From Ascidiaceihabitans sp047624005 (GTDB lineage Bacteria; Pseudomonadota; Alphaproteobacteria; Rhodobacterales; Rhodobacteraceae), in NCBI GenBank assembly GCA_047624005.1, contig JBLHPE010000008.1, positions 6,395 to 70,394 on the forward strand: a stretch of 64,000 nt of DNA, given 5' to 3'. Shown here in pieces: positions 42,262-50,258 of the stretch. Under the pieces are notes generated by a model, which saw only the letters and a list, made by a program, of their open reading frames with translations, was not told where the DNA came from and did no database searches. The position numbers and the translations under genes are program-made. Position 1 is the first letter of the stretch. Every line of letters begins with the position of its first letter.

Positions 42262-42894
42262 CTATGGATATTCGATCCCACGAAACTTTGGGAAGTCCGC
42301 ATACCTTGATTGCCGCATCTTCAAGCCCTCATCTGGGTTTGCCCTTGCGCTAAGCAATGTACCACGCGGAGCAATATAACTTGAAATCGTACGTTGAGGT
42401 TCCGCACGCCAAACCAAATTTAGCGCTGCCAGCTTGGGGAAAAACCACATGTCTGAATAAGGCAGATGATCGTGAAGCCACCACGCTAAATCACGCCAAT
42501 CACGCCCCTCTTCGTATTGATCAGCAAACCATGGGATAACAATCGAGGCCCCAGCGATTGCGCGATCCCCTGAATGGAAATCCCAGATATGACATTCCAT
42601 TGGATTGTCATTACGGGCACAATTCAACTTGTTTTCGTTTCCATAAGCGTTCAATTCTGGGGAACGATAACCAGATCGCACTGCGATCCGTCCAAACGTC
42701 TCTTCCAAGGGATCAAGAAGTTGGGTGCAAAACTGTCGCCCGTTTTCCAGTACCAAATCGGGGTTCGCCGGCACATTCGGTACGCCGTGAAACCCGTTGA
42801 TTTCAGAATACATAAAATCGCGCATGTAAAAGTGTTTGGACAAGCGTTGTCGGCCAAAAGTCTCCAAACTCCACATACTACGCGGCTGACGCAT
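42262..42894 (-). CDS. Peptidase M15-like protein
   Basis: The 210-residue protein has an N-terminal SLETFGRQRLSKHFYMRDFMYSE stretch, FGRIAVRSGYRSPELNAYGNEN and MECHIWDFHS. These recall D-Ala-D-Ala carboxypeptidase (M15A/VanX-type) folds, with His and Asp possibly binding zinc. A C-terminal aromatic segment (DMWFFPKLAALNLVW) is unusual. There is no signal peptide. The ATG at 42894 shares a base with the VOC gene stop. Phage endolysin-like and hypothetical assignments are alternatives; function uncertain. Confidence 0.6.
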   Translation of the reverse strand: MRQPRSMWSLETFGRQRLSKHFYMRDFMYSEINGFHGVPNVPANPDLVLENGRQFCTQLLDPLEETFGRIAVRSGYRSPELNAYGNENKLNCARNDNPMECHIWDFHSGDRAIAGASIVIPWFADQYEEGRDWRDLAWWLHDHLPYSDMWFFPKLAALNLVWRAEPQRTISSYIAPRGTLLSARANPDEGLKMRQSRYADFPKFRGIEYP

Positions 42895-43325
42895 CAGGCT
42901 GCACCGTTCCACTGGAATTCACCGTCGGGACCAAGTGGGCTAAACGGATTGTGCGCGACCTCCCAAATGTGCCCTTCAGGGTCAGCGAAATATCCATGAT
43001 GACCGCCCCAAAACACATCTTGAGCAGGCTTTAAGATGCGTGCACCTGCCGCTTCAGCCTTGGCCAACAGCGGCGCAACATCTGATTTCTCTGCCGTATT
43101 GTAACCAAGTGTTGCGCGTCCTGCACCCAATTCTTCGACAGGCAATCCAAGGTCTGCTGCCAAAGCATCCAAAGGGTAAAGGCCCAAGGTTTGTCCAATC
43201 AAATCAAAGGCCACGACCCCGTCTTGGCTGTCCACGCGCACCCAACCCAAGGCTTCGTAAAACGCCCCCGCTTTGGCCATATCTTTGACACCTAATGTGA
43301 TCAGACTTACCCGCTGCTGCATCAT
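42894..43325 (-). CDS. VOC-superfamily protein (glyoxalase-like)
   Basis: The 143-residue protein has the vicinal-oxygen-chelate fold: RVSLITLGVKDMAKAGAFYEALGW and GGHHGYFADPEGHIWEVAHNPFSPLG. The second half keeps the Glu metal ligand (WEVAHN). It lacks the glyoxalase I length and is better called a VOC-family enzyme of unknown substrate. Start ATG 43325 overlaps the upstream hydrolase stop and follows GGAG. It is the third of four overlapping genes running from 45054 to 42262. Confidence 0.85.
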   Translation of the reverse strand: MMQQRVSLITLGVKDMAKAGAFYEALGWVRVDSQDGVVAFDLIGQTLGLYPLDALAADLGLPVEELGAGRATLGYNTAEKSDVAPLLAKAEAAGARILKPAQDVFWGGHHGYFADPEGHIWEVAHNPFSPLGPDGEFQWNGAA

Positions 43326-44305
43326 TCCAATTCTCCAAACCATTTCAAAATAGCCGCAACGCTGCGCGCCGTTTGACCGGGCGACATAATATCGCCTGCA
43401 ATCACGTGCTGCGAGGGATCATCTCCGGCCCCCAATTGCGGACGCACAGTTGTCACAGGACCACCCCACTGAGCAGATATGCGTTGGGTCAGATCAGCGC
43501 GAACGACTTTGTCTTGCATCGAATAATGAAACAAGGCTGGAATGTTCACAGCCGAGTAATCCAGCTGCACGGCCGCTTTGACTGACGCAGCCATTGGGAA
43601 AACCGCTGCACTTGGGTATTCAGTTGTCCAATTGCGCCCATTTGCTTCATTCATCGGTTCAAACGAGCGGGTTTTTCCAGCCAAAAGTGGCATCCAATAC
43701 CGCGCTGCGGGCAAGGTCAGCATAGGGGCTGCACTGTTGTTAACCCCAAAGTTGGGCGAGACAAAAACAACGCCCACAACATCCTTTTGCAACTCCGGAC
43801 GATGCAGCGCCAATGCAGTAAGTGTTCCACCCGTTGAGGTGGACATAATTACTACGTTTTCGCCGACACGTCGGGCCACCGCTAGGGCTTCGATAGCATC
43901 TGCCATCCATGTAGGCACAGATCCCTCCGCCATCGCATTGCCGTCACGGCCATGACCTTTGAACCGCGTGTAAACTAAATTGGCCCCCAAGGCCGCAGCC
44001 ACATCATCGGGCACAGGACGGATTTCTTCAGAGCTGGCGGAAAAACCGTGCAAATAAACAATCGACAGGGGTGTCTTTGTCTCAGCCGCACCTGCCCAGA
44101 TCACCCGCTTTTGGTTGCCCTGCCTGATGTTGGTGACTTGCGCCTCGCTGGCATCAAAATAGGCTTGAACACCACCATCAAGCTGGCTTTCGTCAAAGTC
44201 CGTGTCAAAGCTGACATCCTCATAAGGTCCAAAATACCATAGGGCCACTCCAACAACGATAAGTGCCAACAACACCCGACCAACCAGTTTTCCAAACGCT
44301 CTCAT
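43322..44305 (-). CDS. Membrane-anchored alpha/beta hydrolase
   Basis: The protein has 327 residues from ATG 44305 (MRAFGKLVGRVLLALIVVGVALWYFGPYE), which overlaps the upstream hydrolase stop as ATGA and follows GGGAGAAG. One N-terminal membrane helix anchors a periplasm-facing or cytoplasmic hydrolase domain. It has IVYLHGFSASSEE oxyanion loop, nucleophile Ser in VIMSTSTGGTLTALAL, and Asp/His in FHYSMQDKVVRADL and PSQHVIAGD. It probably acts on lipid or ester substrates near the membrane; exact role unknown. Confidence 0.82.
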   Translation of the reverse strand: MRAFGKLVGRVLLALIVVGVALWYFGPYEDVSFDTDFDESQLDGGVQAYFDASEAQVTNIRQGNQKRVIWAGAAETKTPLSIVYLHGFSASSEEIRPVPDDVAAALGANLVYTRFKGHGRDGNAMAEGSVPTWMADAIEALAVARRVGENVVIMSTSTGGTLTALALHRPELQKDVVGVVFVSPNFGVNNSAAPMLTLPAARYWMPLLAGKTRSFEPMNEANGRNWTTEYPSAAVFPMAASVKAAVQLDYSAVNIPALFHYSMQDKVVRADLTQRISAQWGGPVTTVRPQLGAGDDPSQHVIAGDIMSPGQTARSVAAILKWFGELE

Positions 44306-45054
44306 CCGTCTTCTCCCATAACATCCAGTACTGAGGTTTCGATCACACCTAAGCATGGCCCATCCGAAAACCTGTGATCGGCGTCTTTGACTAAGGTCAG
44401 CCGCATATCGTCGCAAGTTGCGTGGTCCAACAACTTCACCGCACGATCAGTGCTGACCGCCGTGTCTGCTGTGCCCTGCACCATACGAACAGGAAACGGC
44501 AAATCCAGAGGGCTGCGTAAAACCAACTGGTTCCGTCCATCCTCGATCATACGTTTGGTGATAACGTAGCTGTCCATGTAATCAGATGGAATTTCAATTG
44601 ATCCATCGCGTTCAAGCTGGGCTTTTTGTTCGTCGGTAAATGACGCCCAATACCCGTCTTCTGTGAAATCTGGTGCCGCTGCGATTGTCACCAATCCTGC
44701 CATTCGATCCCCATGATCACGAGCAAACAACAGCGACTGCCAACCGCCCATACTTGAACCGACCAACACGACTTTGCCACGCGTTAATGCACCAATCGCC
44801 TCAGCCGTATCTTCGGCCCAATCGCCAATGCAGCCCTCCTCAAAGGTGCCAGAACTGATACCATGCCCCGAATAATCGAACCGCAAAAACGCCTGACCAC
44901 GCGCCCGCGCCCAGTCTTCAAGATGGATGGCCTTGGTGCCTTCCATATCAGATTTCAGACCGCCCAGAAATACCAGCCAAGGGCCAGTTCCCTCAAAACG
45001 ATGATAGGCAATACGCCGACCTTGGGGTGTGTCCAAATATTTTGCGTCTGCCAT
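44302..45054 (-). CDS. Alpha/beta hydrolase (ABHD10-like)
   Basis: The 250-residue cytosolic alpha/beta-hydrolase has WLVFLGGLKSDMEGTKA, FLRFDYSGHGISSG, nucleophile Ser in VLVGSSMGGWQSL, Asp in VRMVQGTADTAV and His in VKDADHRFSD. This layout is that of the ABHD10/palmitoyl-thioesterase-like bacterial hydrolases. It heads the overlapping cluster (hydrolase, membrane hydrolase, VOC, M15-like). Substrate unknown; an acyl-thioester or acyl-ester is likely. Confidence 0.83.
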   Translation of the reverse strand: MADAKYLDTPQGRRIAYHRFEGTGPWLVFLGGLKSDMEGTKAIHLEDWARARGQAFLRFDYSGHGISSGTFEEGCIGDWAEDTAEAIGALTRGKVVLVGSSMGGWQSLLFARDHGDRMAGLVTIAAAPDFTEDGYWASFTDEQKAQLERDGSIEIPSDYMDSYVITKRMIEDGRNQLVLRSPLDLPFPVRMVQGTADTAVSTDRAVKLLDHATCDDMRLTLVKDADHRFSDGPCLGVIETSVLDVMGEDG

Positions 45055-45195
45055 GAGAGCTCCAGTAAATTTCGCGGATCATGCGATATCCGCGCCACCC
45101 TAAGCAATCACGAAATCAAAGCTCAGTTCATTGATACACAAAGCGACGCAGCGCTCTACTTGTCTAGTTTAGCGCTTTATTCATAGGCTAACCCC

Positions 45196-46362
45196 ATGTC
45201 CCACCCTCCCAAATTTATCATCCCAGTCATATCGGCCTGCAACTTCCTAATTGGGGTAGGTGCGTTCGTTATCATCGGGATACTCGAACCATTGGGCGAT
45301 GGGTTGGGGATTGCACCTGAACGCGCTGGCATCTTAATGACTATTTACGCGCTGTCTTACGCAGTGTTGTCCCCCGTTCTTGTCAGCCTCACAGGTCATA
45401 TTGGGCGCAGGCGCGTTATGGCCTTTGGATTGACCATGTTTTTGGCATCCGCTTTGCTGTCCGCAATGGCAACATCGATGACGATGCTGGGTTTTGCACG
45501 GGTGTTGGCCGCGGCAGGTGCAGGCATGTTCACCCCAGTTGGGGCCGCCGTCGTCGCGGGTCTATTCCCCACAGAGCAACGCGCGGGTGTTCTGGCGGCC
45601 GTCATGTTTGGCTTCACACTTGCGCAAGTCTTGGGTGTACCCGCAGGCAGTTGGATCGCCTACACTTTTGGGTGGCGCTATGCATTCTGGGGCGTGGTCG
45701 CGATTAATATCCCAGCAATCTATCTAATCTGGACCTTTGTCCCAGCAGGGCTAACGTTCCAAGCCGTCACATTCAACGACCTACGTGACACCCTGAAAGA
45801 CAGGCGCATGATGTTCGCCATCGCCTTTACGGGGCTGTTCCTTGGCTCAATCTACGTGCTGTTCACCTACATGACGCCGTTGTTCAGTCAGCAAATGGGC
45901 ATGGGACGGGACATGATCACACTGACGCTTGTGATCTCTGGTCTTGGCGCAGTCGCCGGCAACTTGTTGGGCGGCTATATGGCCGACAGGTTGGGATGGT
46001 TTAAAACCCTAACTACACTGTGCGTTGCGCAAATGCTGGTTATGCCATTTTATTCATTCCTCCCAATGAGCTTACCAGCGTTTTTCACCCTTTCGGTTGT
46101 TTGGTCAGTCGTCGGGTGGTCGTTTATGGCAGGCCAACAAATGCGCCTAATCGGCCTCGCAGGACCCAAGGCACCTGTTGTTCTCGCCCTCACAGCCGCA
46201 TCCATTTATGTGGGCGCGGCTATCGGATCGGCCATCGGATCATTGGTCATCACGCACTACGGGTTAAGCGGATTGGGGATCGCCGCCGCGCTCTTCGCCT
46301 CCCTTGCGTTGGCGAACGTCATCCTTTCACACCGTTACCCACCTGCCGCACACGAAGGTTAA
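45196..46362 (+). CDS. MFS transporter, AraJ/DHA1-like
   Basis: This 388-residue twelve-helix major-facilitator protein has the loop 2-3 motif SLTGHIGRRRVMAFG and a conserved MFTPVGAAVVAGLFPTEQRAGVLAAVMFGFTLAQVLGVPAGSW (read in separate parts) around helices 4-5, typical of DHA1 sugar/drug efflux proteins such as AraJ. It diverges from the hydrolase cluster across 141 bases. Substrate unknown. Confidence 0.87.
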   Translation: MSHPPKFIIPVISACNFLIGVGAFVIIGILEPLGDGLGIAPERAGILMTIYALSYAVLSPVLVSLTGHIGRRRVMAFGLTMFLASALLSAMATSMTMLGFARVLAAAGAGMFTPVGAAVVAGLFPTEQRAGVLAAVMFGFTLAQVLGVPAGSWIAYTFGWRYAFWGVVAINIPAIYLIWTFVPAGLTFQAVTFNDLRDTLKDRRMMFAIAFTGLFLGSIYVLFTYMTPLFSQQMGMGRDMITLTLVISGLGAVAGNLLGGYMADRLGWFKTLTTLCVAQMLVMPFYSFLPMSLPAFFTLSVVWSVVGWSFMAGQQMRLIGLAGPKAPVVLALTAASIYVGAAIGSAIGSLVITHYGLSGLGIAAALFASLALANVILSHRYPPAAHEG

Positions 46363-46480
46363 GCCACAGAACAACACCCAAACGGCTTGACCCTTTTGCT
46401 TGAGGACGGCAAAAGGCCGATGAACCACATAACCCGCAACCGGGCGTTTCGTAGGCGCCAAACTGACGAGGAGTGCCCAA

Positions 46481-48427
46481 ATGGCATCAGTCTCCCTTAC
46501 CTTTCCCGACGGCAATGCACGTGAATATGACGCTGGAATTACAGCCGCTGCAGTCGCTGAAAGCATCTCAAAATCCCTCGCCAAAAAGGCTATCAGCGCC
46601 ACAGTGAACGGCGAACATTGGGACCTGCAATGGCCAATCAATGAAGACGCGTCTATCGCCCTGCATACCATGCAGGACGAGGATCAGGCGAATGAATTGG
46701 TCCGCCACGATCTGGCACACATCATGGCACGTGCGGTCCAAGAAATTTGGCCTGACACCAAAGTCACCATCGGACCTGTGATTAAAAACGGTTGGTACTA
46801 TGATTTTGATCGCAAGGAATCCTTTACCCCCGAAGATCTCGCCGTCATCGAAAAGAAGATGAAGGAAATCATCAACAAACGCGAACCCGTGCGCACCGAA
46901 GTGTGGGACCGTGATGTGGCGATCAAGTACTACGAGGATCGTGGTGAACCTTATAAGGTCGAGCTGATTGAGGGCATCCCCGGCGATGAACCTCTGCGCA
47001 TGTATTGGCACGGCGAATGGCAAGACCTTTGTCGTGGTCCGCACCTGCAACACACGGGGCAAGTGCCAGGCGACAGCTTTAAACTGATGTCCATCGCGGG
47101 CGCATACTGGCGCGGCGACAGCGATCGTTCGATGCTGCAACGCATTTATGGCGTGGCGTTTACTGGCAAGGAAAAGCTCAAAGCTCACCTTCATATGTTG
47201 GAAGAAGCGGCCAAACGCGACCACCGCAAACTGGGCCGCGAGATGAACCTGTTCCACATGCAAGAAGAGGCACCGGGCCAAATCTTTTGGCATCCGAACG
47301 GCTGGCGCATCTACACTGAATTGCAGGACTACATGCGACGTAAACAACGCGCTGGTGGCTATGTCGAAGTGAACACACCCCAAGTTGTTGATCGCAAATT
47401 GTGGGAACAATCCGGCCACTGGGAAAAGTACCAAGAGAATATGTTTATCGTCGAAGTGGACGAAGAACACGCACGCGAAAAAGCAGTCAACGCCCTAAAG
47501 CCGATGAACTGCCCCTGCCACGTGCAAATCTTCAATCAAGGCATGAAATCCTACCGCGACCTCCCCTTGCGTATGGCCGAATTCGGATCGTGCAACCGTT
47601 ACGAACCATCAGGCGCACTACACGGCATCATGCGCGTACGTGGTTTCACCCAAGATGACGGGCACATCTTTTGCCGCGAAGACCAGATTGAATCCGAGAC
47701 CGCGATTTACATCGAATTCTTAACCTCGATCTACAAAGACCTTGGATTTGAAAAATTCCGCGTCAAATTCTCGGACCGCCCAGAGACCCGTTCTGGCAGC
47801 GATGAGGTCTGGGACAAAGCCGAAACAGCATTGCTCAAAGCCACCCGCGCCGCAGGGATCGAACCAGAAATGAGCCCCGGCGAAGGTGCGTTTTACGGCC
47901 CTAAATTGGAATTCGTCCTAACGGATGCCATTGGTCGCGACTGGCAATGTGGCACGCACCAAGTTGATTTCGTTATGCCCGAACGTCTGGACGCAACTTA
48001 CGTCGGTGCGGATGGCAGCAAACACCGTCCCGTCATGTTGCACCGCGCAACCTTGGGATCGTTTGAGCGGTTCATCGGTATCTTGATCGAAGAACACGCC
48101 GGTAAATTGCCGTTCTGGCTGGCCCCACGTCAGGTCGTTGTCGCCTCAATCATTTCGGATGCCGACGATTATGTGCATGAAGTTGTGGCCGCATTGAAAG
48201 CCGTTGGTGTTCAAGCCGAAGCCGACATTCGCAATGAAAAAATCAACTACAAGGTCCGCGAACACTCGGTTGGCAAAGTACCAGTGATCTTGGCCGTCGG
48301 TGCGCGTGAAGTTGAGGAACGGACTGTAACTGTGCGACGTTTGGGTGAAAAACAAACGTCCGTCCAAGTATTGAGCGATGTAACAGCCGCGCTTTCGGTT
48401 GAAGCAACACCGCCTGATTTGCGCTGA
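46481..48427 (+). CDS. thrS: Threonyl-tRNA synthetase
   Basis: ThrS charges tRNA-Thr and edits mischarged Ser. The 648-residue protein has a TGS domain (residues 1-61), an editing/SAD domain (HDLAHIMARAV and the DLCRGPHL zinc-site region), and the class II core with MNCPCHVQIF and motif 2 FGSCNRYEPSGALHGIMRVRGF. The anticodon domain (QVVVASIISDADDYVHEV) completes it. Full length. A strong terminator follows. No T-box-like leader is apparent in the 118 bases upstream, as expected in this lineage. Confidence 0.97.
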   Translation: MASVSLTFPDGNAREYDAGITAAAVAESISKSLAKKAISATVNGEHWDLQWPINEDASIALHTMQDEDQANELVRHDLAHIMARAVQEIWPDTKVTIGPVIKNGWYYDFDRKESFTPEDLAVIEKKMKEIINKREPVRTEVWDRDVAIKYYEDRGEPYKVELIEGIPGDEPLRMYWHGEWQDLCRGPHLQHTGQVPGDSFKLMSIAGAYWRGDSDRSMLQRIYGVAFTGKEKLKAHLHMLEEAAKRDHRKLGREMNLFHMQEEAPGQIFWHPNGWRIYTELQDYMRRKQRAGGYVEVNTPQVVDRKLWEQSGHWEKYQENMFIVEVDEEHAREKAVNALKPMNCPCHVQIFNQGMKSYRDLPLRMAEFGSCNRYEPSGALHGIMRVRGFTQDDGHIFCREDQIESETAIYIEFLTSIYKDLGFEKFRVKFSDRPETRSGSDEVWDKAETALLKATRAAGIEPEMSPGEGAFYGPKLEFVLTDAIGRDWQCGTHQVDFVMPERLDATYVGADGSKHRPVMLHRATLGSFERFIGILIEEHAGKLPFWLAPRQVVVASIISDADDYVHEVVAALKAVGVQAEADIRNEKINYKVREHSVGKVPVILAVGAREVEERTVTVRRLGEKQTSVQVLSDVTAALSVEATPPDLR

Positions 48428-48445
48428 TCCGAATCGAATAATGAC

Positions 48446-48480
48446 AAAAAGCCCCGCTGGATTTCCCGTGGGGCTTTTTT
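48446..48480 (+). terminator. Intrinsic terminator of thrS
   Basis: AAAAAGCCCC pairs with GGGGCTTTTT around a 14-base loop and is followed by more T residues, 19 bases after the thrS stop. Confidence 0.92.
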
Positions 48481-48574
48481 TGTAACTGGTGTCAGTAGAA
48501 TTGACGTTGATATCCGTCAAATGTTCCCCCATTGCTCCCCAATAAAGGCACAATCAAATTGGGAGAGTTATATT

Positions 48575-48973
48575 ATGATTAAGGGTAGTTGCTGCTGCGG
48601 AGCGGTCAAATTCGAACTGTCTGCCGCGCCGTCAATGATAGGGACATGCCATTGTTCGAGGTGCCGCAAAGTTGGCGCGAGCACTATTGCATTTGTAAAG
48701 AAAGAGGACCTTAAATTTGTTCAGGGAAAGGAGCAAATTCAACTTTTTGAACCGACCTCCCCTTATATTTACGGTCGATGTTTTTGCAAAATATGTGGCA
48801 GTTCACTGGGCGAGATATTGTCGCAAGATGACAGCTTTCCAATTGCTGCAAATGCCCTCGATGGAGACCTTGGTCTGGAAAATCAGTCTCATGAATTTGT
48901 CGGCGAGAAACCCTCGTGGTACGAAATCTGTGACAACGCTCCGCAAAATGATGGTCATCCACAGTCTTCTTAG
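48575..48973 (+). CDS. GFA-family (CENP-V/glutathione-dependent formaldehyde-activating-like) protein
   Basis: The 132-residue zinc-binding protein has cysteine motifs GSCCCGAVKFEL near residue 5, TCHCSRCRKVGAS near 30 and CFCKICGSSLGEI near 75, the family's two-zinc pattern. Start ATG 48575 follows GGGAGAG; in-frame codons upstream are rejected. The chemistry for most members is unknown; glutathione-formaldehyde adduct formation is claimed for Gfa only. Its base composition is lower in GC than thrS, hinting at a later arrival. Confidence 0.87.
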   Translation: MIKGSCCCGAVKFELSAAPSMIGTCHCSRCRKVGASTIAFVKKEDLKFVQGKEQIQLFEPTSPYIYGRCFCKICGSSLGEILSQDDSFPIAANALDGDLGLENQSHEFVGEKPSWYEICDNAPQNDGHPQSS

Positions 48974-49028
48974 TCAGAGAGATTTGCTTGAGTAATAAGT
49001 CTTACTTGGTCCCATCGATTGCACCTGT

Positions 49029-49051
49029 AAGGCGGGGTTTTGCCCCGCCTT
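49029..49051. terminator. Bidirectional hairpin between GFA and ArsC/Spx-type genes
   Basis: AAGGCGGGG (49029-49037) pairs with CCCCGCCTT (49043-49051) around a TTTTG loop. It sits between convergent genes. The short T tract makes it a moderate terminator. Confidence 0.6.
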
Positions 49052-49053
49052 TC

Positions 49054-49368
49054 CTAAACCCCCAAAGCCCCTTGAACATCCTTAGTCCAACCCAAATACA
49101 TATCAGCACCATCCACGATCAACGGACGCTTCATCAACGCGGGATGCTGCGCGATCAGATCCAAAGGCGCGCCTTCACGCTCTGTCTCGCTTAATCCGCG
49201 CCATGTGGTGGACCGCGTATTCAGCAATGATGCACCGAACTGCACAAATGCCGCCGCCATCACATCGGCGGGCACGCCGTCAGCGCGCACATCAACCAGC
49301 TGCGCCTGTGGCAAGGATTTCAGCGCCTTACGGCACGTATCACAATTTTTAAGACCATAAATTTGCAT
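49054..49368 (-). CDS. ArsC/Spx-type thioredoxin-fold protein
   Basis: The 104-residue protein starts MQIYGLKNCDTCRKALKSL, with the C-x-x-C pair in NCDTCRK. It continues with VDVRADGVPADVMAAA, LLNTRSTTWRGLSETE and HPALMKRPLIVDG, the ArsC/YffB pattern. These proteins include glutathione-dependent arsenate reductases and the YffB/Spx relatives; the absence of other ars genes makes an arsenate role unsupported. ATG 49368 follows AGGGAGAAAATA; the longer reading to 49440 is rejected. Confidence 0.87.
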   Translation of the reverse strand: MQIYGLKNCDTCRKALKSLPQAQLVDVRADGVPADVMAAAFVQFGASLLNTRSTTWRGLSETEREGAPLDLIAQHPALMKRPLIVDGADMYLGWTKDVQGALGV

Positions 49369-49548
49369 TATTTTCTCCCTTATTCCCGAATACTTAGAAT
49401 GATCCGAACCGAAGTTCACGCAGTTTTTCTTGATTTTCAAAGCAATTGAACAATCTTAAACGACAGGGAATGATCTGCGGATCTCTGATCCAGTTACCCC
49501 GCCCAAAGCCCGAATACTGGGTAAATATTGACTAAAAGGAAGCGCGCT

Positions 49549-49755
49549 ATGCCTAACGGTACCGTAAAGTGGTTCAACACCACAAAAGGATTTGGCTTTA
49601 TTACACCCGATGATGGCGGCAACGATGTGTTTGTTCACATTTCCGCGGTCGAGCAGTCAGGACTGGCGGGATTGACCGACAACCAAAAGATCAGTTTTGA
49701 ATTGTCCGAGGGACGCGATGGACGCCAAATGGCTGGCGACATCACCCTACTTTAA
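49549..49755 (+). CDS. Cold-shock-domain protein
   Basis: This 68-residue single cold-shock domain has RNA-binding motifs RNP1 (KGFGFITPDD) and RNP2 (DVFVHISAV), beginning NGTVKWFNTTKG. It binds single-stranded RNA/DNA and acts as an RNA chaperone. ATG 49549 follows AAAAGGAAGCG; an in-frame upstream codon is rejected. A terminator-like hairpin follows ten bases after the stop. Regulation by temperature cannot be judged from the sequence. Confidence 0.93.
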   Translation: MPNGTVKWFNTTKGFGFITPDDGGNDVFVHISAVEQSGLAGLTDNQKISFELSEGRDGRQMAGDITLL

Positions 49756-49764
49756 TACAAAAAA

Positions 49765-49800
49765 ACTGGCGCTAAAGGTTCCACCAAAAGCGCCAGTTCT
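49765..49800 (+). terminator. Terminator-like hairpin after the cold-shock gene
   Basis: ACTGGCGCT (49765-49773) pairs with AGCGCCAGT (49789-49797). An A-run precedes it and TCTTTG follows. It lies directly after the cold-shock stop. Confidence 0.65.
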
Positions 49801-49840
49801 TTGAATTTCGATTACGATACCTTAGCGAACGGCGGGTCGA

Positions 49841-50137
49841 TCAATCGTATGTGCAACCTTTTGTGCCGACTTCACAGCTGGACGTCTTTGCTTTGTGCTT
49901 ATGGTGGTGATGCTTGGCCTTAGCGCGGGGTGCTGGCGTCATCTTTACCTGCTGGTAAGACATGCTCTGGTTGGGCTGACCACAGCAAACAACACCTGAA
50001 ATTGTGATAGGCTGGTAGCCGGCGGGGCAAAAGTTCTCACCGTGGTAGGGATAGATCTTTGCATCCATCGCCATGGCGGGAACTGCGCCCATCATCATAA
50101 GGCCGAAACCCGCTGTCAAAACCGTCTTGATACGCAT
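49841..50137 (-). CDS. Small secreted Cys/His-rich protein of unknown function
   Basis: The protein has 98 residues from ATG 50137, with AGGGAAG just upstream. The signal peptide MRIKTVLTAGFGLMMMGAVPAMA is followed by a short mature chain with cysteines in ENFCPAGYQ, GVVCCGQP and SSCEVGTKGCTYD. A basic HHHHKHK tract lies in the middle of the C-terminal half. This could bind metal (copper, zinc or nickel) in the periplasm. I recognise no family. It stands alone between a cold-shock gene and a P450. Confidence 0.65.
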   Translation of the reverse strand: MRIKTVLTAGFGLMMMGAVPAMAMDAKIYPYHGENFCPAGYQPITISGVVCCGQPNQSMSYQQVKMTPAPRAKAKHHHHKHKAKTSSCEVGTKGCTYD

Positions 50138-50258
50138 ATCTTCCCTCATTTTCGAACTATACCACTAAATACATGATTAGTATTGCCCGAACCAAAGGGC
50201 GCAAGTCTAGCGTTTTCTTGCGAATACAACCTTATGTTAGCAATATCAGTGGCAATCC

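Noticed and set aside
46568..47470. Minus-strand 300-codon ORF inside thrS
   Set aside because: It lies entirely within the conserved threonyl-tRNA synthetase gene; no independent protein features.
49054..49368. Arsenate-resistance gene arsC
   Set aside because: No arsenic regulator or pump is near, and many proteins of this fold are YffB/Spx types; the symbol was left empty.
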